Shown here: in pieces, positions 61,856 to 64,000 of the stretch
Layout of the letters: each line of letters starts with the position of its first letter
Position numbering within the stretch: position 1 is the first letter of the stretch
Origin: Williamsia phyllosphaerae
GTDB lineage: Bacteria; Actinomycetota; Actinomycetes; Mycobacteriales; Mycobacteriaceae
Direction: 5' to 3'
DNA length: 64,000 bases
NCBI RefSeq assembly: GCF_014635305.1
Contig: NZ_BMCS01000001.1
Location: forward strand, 1,178,001 to 1,242,000
Position numbers and translations under genes: made by a program
The notes under the pieces: generated by a model
Told to the model about the DNA's origin: nothing
Seen by the model: the letters and a program-made list of their open reading frames with translations, nothing else
Database searches by the model: none

Positions 61856-62545
61856 GTGCCCACAGTGCTGGTGGTCGACGACGACTTCATGGTGGCCGAC
61901 ATCCACCGTCGGTTCGTCGAGGCCACCGACGGATTCCGTGCCGTGGGCGTCGCGCACTCGGCTGCGCAGGCACGCGCGAGCATCGCGACGTTGCGACCGG
62001 ATCTGATCCTGCTCGACGTCCATCTGCCCGACGCCTCCGGTCTCGAGGTATTGCGCGAGCTCCGCGCGGCCAAGGACCCGGTGGGCGTCATCATGATCAC
62101 CGCTGCGCGCGAGGTCGACACCGTCGCCGACGCATTGAGTGGTGGCGCGGCCGACTACCTCATCAAGCCGTTCGAGTACCCGCAGCTGCGCGACAAGCTC
62201 GAGGCGTTCGCGACCCGCTTCTCCGCATTGCGGAGCGGCGAGGCCGATCAGAACCTCGTCGACTCGCTCTTCGGTGCCGGTTCCCCGGCGGGTCCGGGCG
62301 AGACCGCCGAACGCTTCCCGAAGGGGCTCTCACCGGAGACCGGAACCCTCATCCTCGACGCCGTCGCCGGCGGGGCGGAGTTCTCGGCGACGGAGTGCGC
62401 CGAGGCGGTCGGTATCTCCCGGGTCAGCGCGCGACGCTACCTCGAGCACTACCTGGAGTCAGGTGTGCTCGAAGTCCGTCTCCAGTACGGCCGCGCGGGC
62501 CGACCGGTCCGCAAATACCGGGGACGCGAGCAGCGAGGGAACTGA
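61856..62545 (+). CDS. Response regulator, CitB/DcuR family
   Basis: 229 residues from a GTG at 61856. Receiver: VLVVDDDFMVADIHR (acidic pair), LILLDVHLPDASGLEVLREL (phospho-acceptor Asp), IKPFEY (Lys). The C-terminal part is an HTH of the CitB type (SATECAEAVGISRVSARRYL). It follows the kinase gene by 30 bp and likely activates the divergent tct operon through the dyad at 60129. A large imperfect palindrome lies just past its stop. Confidence 0.92.
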   Translation: MPTVLVVDDDFMVADIHRRFVEATDGFRAVGVAHSAAQARASIATLRPDLILLDVHLPDASGLEVLRELRAAKDPVGVIMITAAREVDTVADALSGGAADYLIKPFEYPQLRDKLEAFATRFSALRSGEADQNLVDSLFGAGSPAGPGETAERFPKGLSPETGTLILDAVAGGAEFSATECAEAVGISRVSARRYLEHYLESGVLEVRLQYGRAGRPVRKYRGREQRGN

Positions 62546-62555
62546 AGCTGACTGG

Positions 62556-62636
62556 GTGGAAAGCACCATCGAGTGTGCTGGCAGCGGGTCGTGAGAATGC
62601 TTGCGGGACAACGCACACTCGATGAGTGCTTTCCGC
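62556..62636. repeat. Long imperfect palindrome
   Basis: GTGGAAAGCAC-CATCGAGTGTGC (62556-62578) pairs with 62613-62636, about 22 pairs with one bulged T and one G-U pair, around a 34-nt loop. It follows the response regulator stop by 10 bp and precedes the ino1 terminator. Could be part of a composite terminator, a processed RNA stem or a small dispersed palindromic repeat. Confidence 0.6.
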
Positions 62637-62686
62637 ACTGTCGGCGGTGTGAAACGTGCGTTGCGCGTGTCGGGCACGTTCCATGC

Positions 62687-62724
62687 GAAAGGCCCGCACC
62701 TCGAGATCGAGGTACGGGCCTTTC
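62687..62724. terminator. Terminator between response regulator and ino1
   Basis: GAAAGGCCCG (62687-62696) pairs with CGGGCCTTTC (62715-62724); after one mismatch an inner ACCTCGA/TCGAGGT stem continues to a 2-nt loop. The arm ends in TTTC on both strands, so it can end transcripts in both directions. Confidence 0.85.
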
Positions 62725-62741
62725 GACGTACTACGGACGAA

Positions 62742-63836
62742 TCACTCAGCGGCGCTGATGAACGTCTCGAGCTCCACGCGCGCGACGTCGTCGGCCATCT
62801 GCTCCGGCGGGCTCTTCATCAGGTAGGCCGAGGCCGGGAGGATGGGTCCACCGATGCCACGGTCGAGGGCGATCTTCGCCGCGCGGACCGCGTCGATGAT
62901 GATGCCTGCCGAGTTGGGCGAGTCCCAGACCTCGAGCTTGTACTCCAGGTTCAGGGGCACGTCGCCGAAGGCGCGACCCTCGAGGCGGACGTAGGCCCAC
63001 TTGCGGTCGTCGAGCCACGCGACGTGGTCCGAGGGTCCGATGTGGACGTTCTTGTCGTCGATCTTGCCTGCCAACGAACCATGCAGGTTCGAGGTCACGG
63101 CCTGGGTCTTCGACACCTTCTTGGACTCGAGACGCTCACGCTCGAGCATGTTCTTGAAGTCCATGTTGCCGCCGACGTTGAGCTGGTAGGTCCGGTCGAG
63201 CGCGACACCGCGATCCTCGAACAGCTTCGCCATGACGCGGTGGGTGATGGTGGCACCGACCTGGCTCTTGATGTCGTCACCGACGATCGGGACGCCCGCG
63301 GCGCGGAACTTCTCGGCCCACTCCGGGTCGGAGGCGATGAACACGGGCAGCGCGTTGACGAAGGCCACGCCCGCGTCGATGGCGCACTGTGCGTAGAACT
63401 TGTCGGCCTGCTCGGAGCCCACCGGGAGGTAGGACACGAGGACGTCGACCTTGGCGTCCTTGAGGGTCTGCACCACGTCGCCGCCGTCACCGTCGGCCTC
63501 GGTGATGGTCTCGCGGTAGTACTTGCCGAGGCCGTCGAGGGTGTGGCCACGCTGCACGGTCACGCCGGTCGGGGGGACGTCGGCGATCTTGATGGTGTTG
63601 TTCTCCGAGGCGAAGATGGCCTCGGACAGGTCGAATCCGACCTTCTTGGCGTCCACGTCGAACGCGGCGACGAACTGCACGTCGCGGACGTGGTACTTGC
63701 CGAACTTCACGTGCATGAGGCCGGGAACGGTGACGTTCTCGTCGGCGTCCTGGTAGTACTGCACGCCCTGAACCAGGGATGAGGCGCAGTTGCCCACGCC
63801 CACAATGGCTACGCGCACAGAGTTGTTGTCACCCAT
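62742..63836 (-). CDS. ino1: Inositol-3-phosphate synthase
   Basis: 364 residues, the size of mycobacterial Ino1. NAD loop [50 protein letters not shown]-type segment, [20 protein letters not shown], and [21 protein letters not shown] are diagnostic. It turns glucose 6-phosphate into inositol 3-phosphate, the source of phosphatidylinositol, PIMs and mycothiol. Its start overlaps the end of the gene upstream by 8 bp, so the two are coupled, as ino1 is with a PadR-like gene in mycobacteria. Confidence 0.97.
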   Translation of the reverse strand: MGDNNSVRVAIVGVGNCASSLVQGVQYYQDADENVTVPGLMHVKFGKYHVRDVQFVAAFDVDAKKVGFDLSEAIFASENNTIKIADVPPTGVTVQRGHTLDGLGKYYRETITEADGDGGDVVQTLKDAKVDVLVSYLPVGSEQADKFYAQCAIDAGVAFVNALPVFIASDPEWAEKFRAAGVPIVGDDIKSQVGATITHRVMAKLFEDRGVALDRTYQLNVGGNMDFKNMLERERLESKKVSKTQAVTSNLHGSLAGKIDDKNVHIGPSDHVAWLDDRKWAYVRLEGRAFGDVPLNLEYKLEVWDSPNSAGIIIDAVRAAKIALDRGIGGPILPASAYLMKSPPEQMADDVARVELETFISAAE

Positions 63837-64000
63837 GGTCGGGCTCTCTTTCTGTATTCGGTGTTACTGACGTTGCTTCGCCGGTGGTTGCCGACGGGAC
63901 GGATGTGGCCGCGGTTTCGGACGCATCCGGTTCGACGATCGCTGCGTCGTCGGCGGCTGCCGACGATTCAGCGGCGATGAGCTCGTTGAGCCAGCGCACT
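63829..64000 (-). CDS. C-terminal end of gene upstream of ino1 (probable PadR-family regulator), truncated
   Basis: Only about 56 residues are visible: [20 protein letters not shown] and a Thr/Pro/Glu-rich tail ending EREPDHG, with TGA overlapping the first codons of ino1. The low-complexity tail carries no domain. In mycobacteria a PadR-type regulator gene sits at this place upstream of ino1, which is the only basis for the name. Confidence 0.55.
   Translation of the reverse strand, partial: VRWLNELIAAESSAAADDAAIVEPDASETAATSVPSATTGEATSVTPNTEREPDHG

Noticed and set aside
62601-63782. A 393-codon + frame opposite ino1
   Set aside because: Antisense shadow rich in Val/Gly/Asp with no motif; ino1 on the minus strand is unambiguous.
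1-64000. CRISPR arrays, tRNA or rRNA genes, intact insertion sequences or prophage
   Set aside because: No spaced direct repeats, no cloverleaf or rRNA sequence, and no transposase or integrase with terminal repeats were seen on reading both strands.

Overview
The window is high-GC actinobacterial DNA, most likely from a mycolic-acid-containing member of the Mycobacteriales close to Gordonia. Supporting this are a DUF3068 (PorA-family) envelope protein, inositol-phosphate synthase, a GH63 glucosylglycerate hydrolase, a DinX-type polymerase IV, several F420-type luciferase-like oxidoreductases, a KstR-type sterol operator, many TetR regulators and frequent GTG starts. No RNA genes or CRISPR arrays were seen.

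1-12.7 kb: an aromatic-catabolism-like operon (HyuA, HyuB carrying a C-terminal zinc module, an aryl-AMP/CoA ligase, an FAD monooxygenase, TetR), then housekeeping and accessory genes (TetR, TfoX domain, SDR, DUF4126, Nei-type glycosylase, a secreted protein). 12.7-15.2 kb: lon, preceded by two HspR/HAIR-like dyads.

15.2-21.1 kb: a gene-poor, lower-GC accessory island. It holds a winged-helix protein with a RHIM-like motif, membrane-anchored proteins, a broken zinc-finger/Mrr-type restriction endonuclease pseudogene, a 66-residue orphan, another frameshifted remnant, a DUF4352-like protein that appears to start at ATT, and a Gly-rich PGRS-like tract.

21.1-35 kb: envelope and secreted proteins (DUF4436, CGNR zinc finger, a three-gene secreted/lipoprotein operon, DUF3068 protein, serine hydrolase, trypsin-like protease), an aldo/keto reductase, a PhlG-like hydrolase, DUF427, an LLM oxidoreductase and a degenerate GGDEF protein. 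35-45.4 kb: a ketosteroid isomerase behind a consensus KstR operator, SDR, TetR/P450 divergent pair, SRPBCC, ilvD, YceI, glucosylglycerate hydrolase and a tandem CNNM pair. 45.4-56.6 kb: PhoX phosphatase, a TetR/SDR cluster sharing an ACCGATCGGT operator word, DCC-family protein, LLM enzyme, another TetR/SDR divergent pair, dinB and a secreted lipase. 56.6-64 kb: a tricarboxylate-transporter operon (tctC-tctB-tctA-usp) divergent from its likely two-component system, then ino1 and the tail of the gene upstream of it.

Themes that connect genes: catabolic modules each paired with a TetR repressor and a dyad operator; sterol metabolism (KstR box plus a KSI with a complete catalytic triad); organic-acid sensing and uptake; and decayed phage- or defence-like material in the island.
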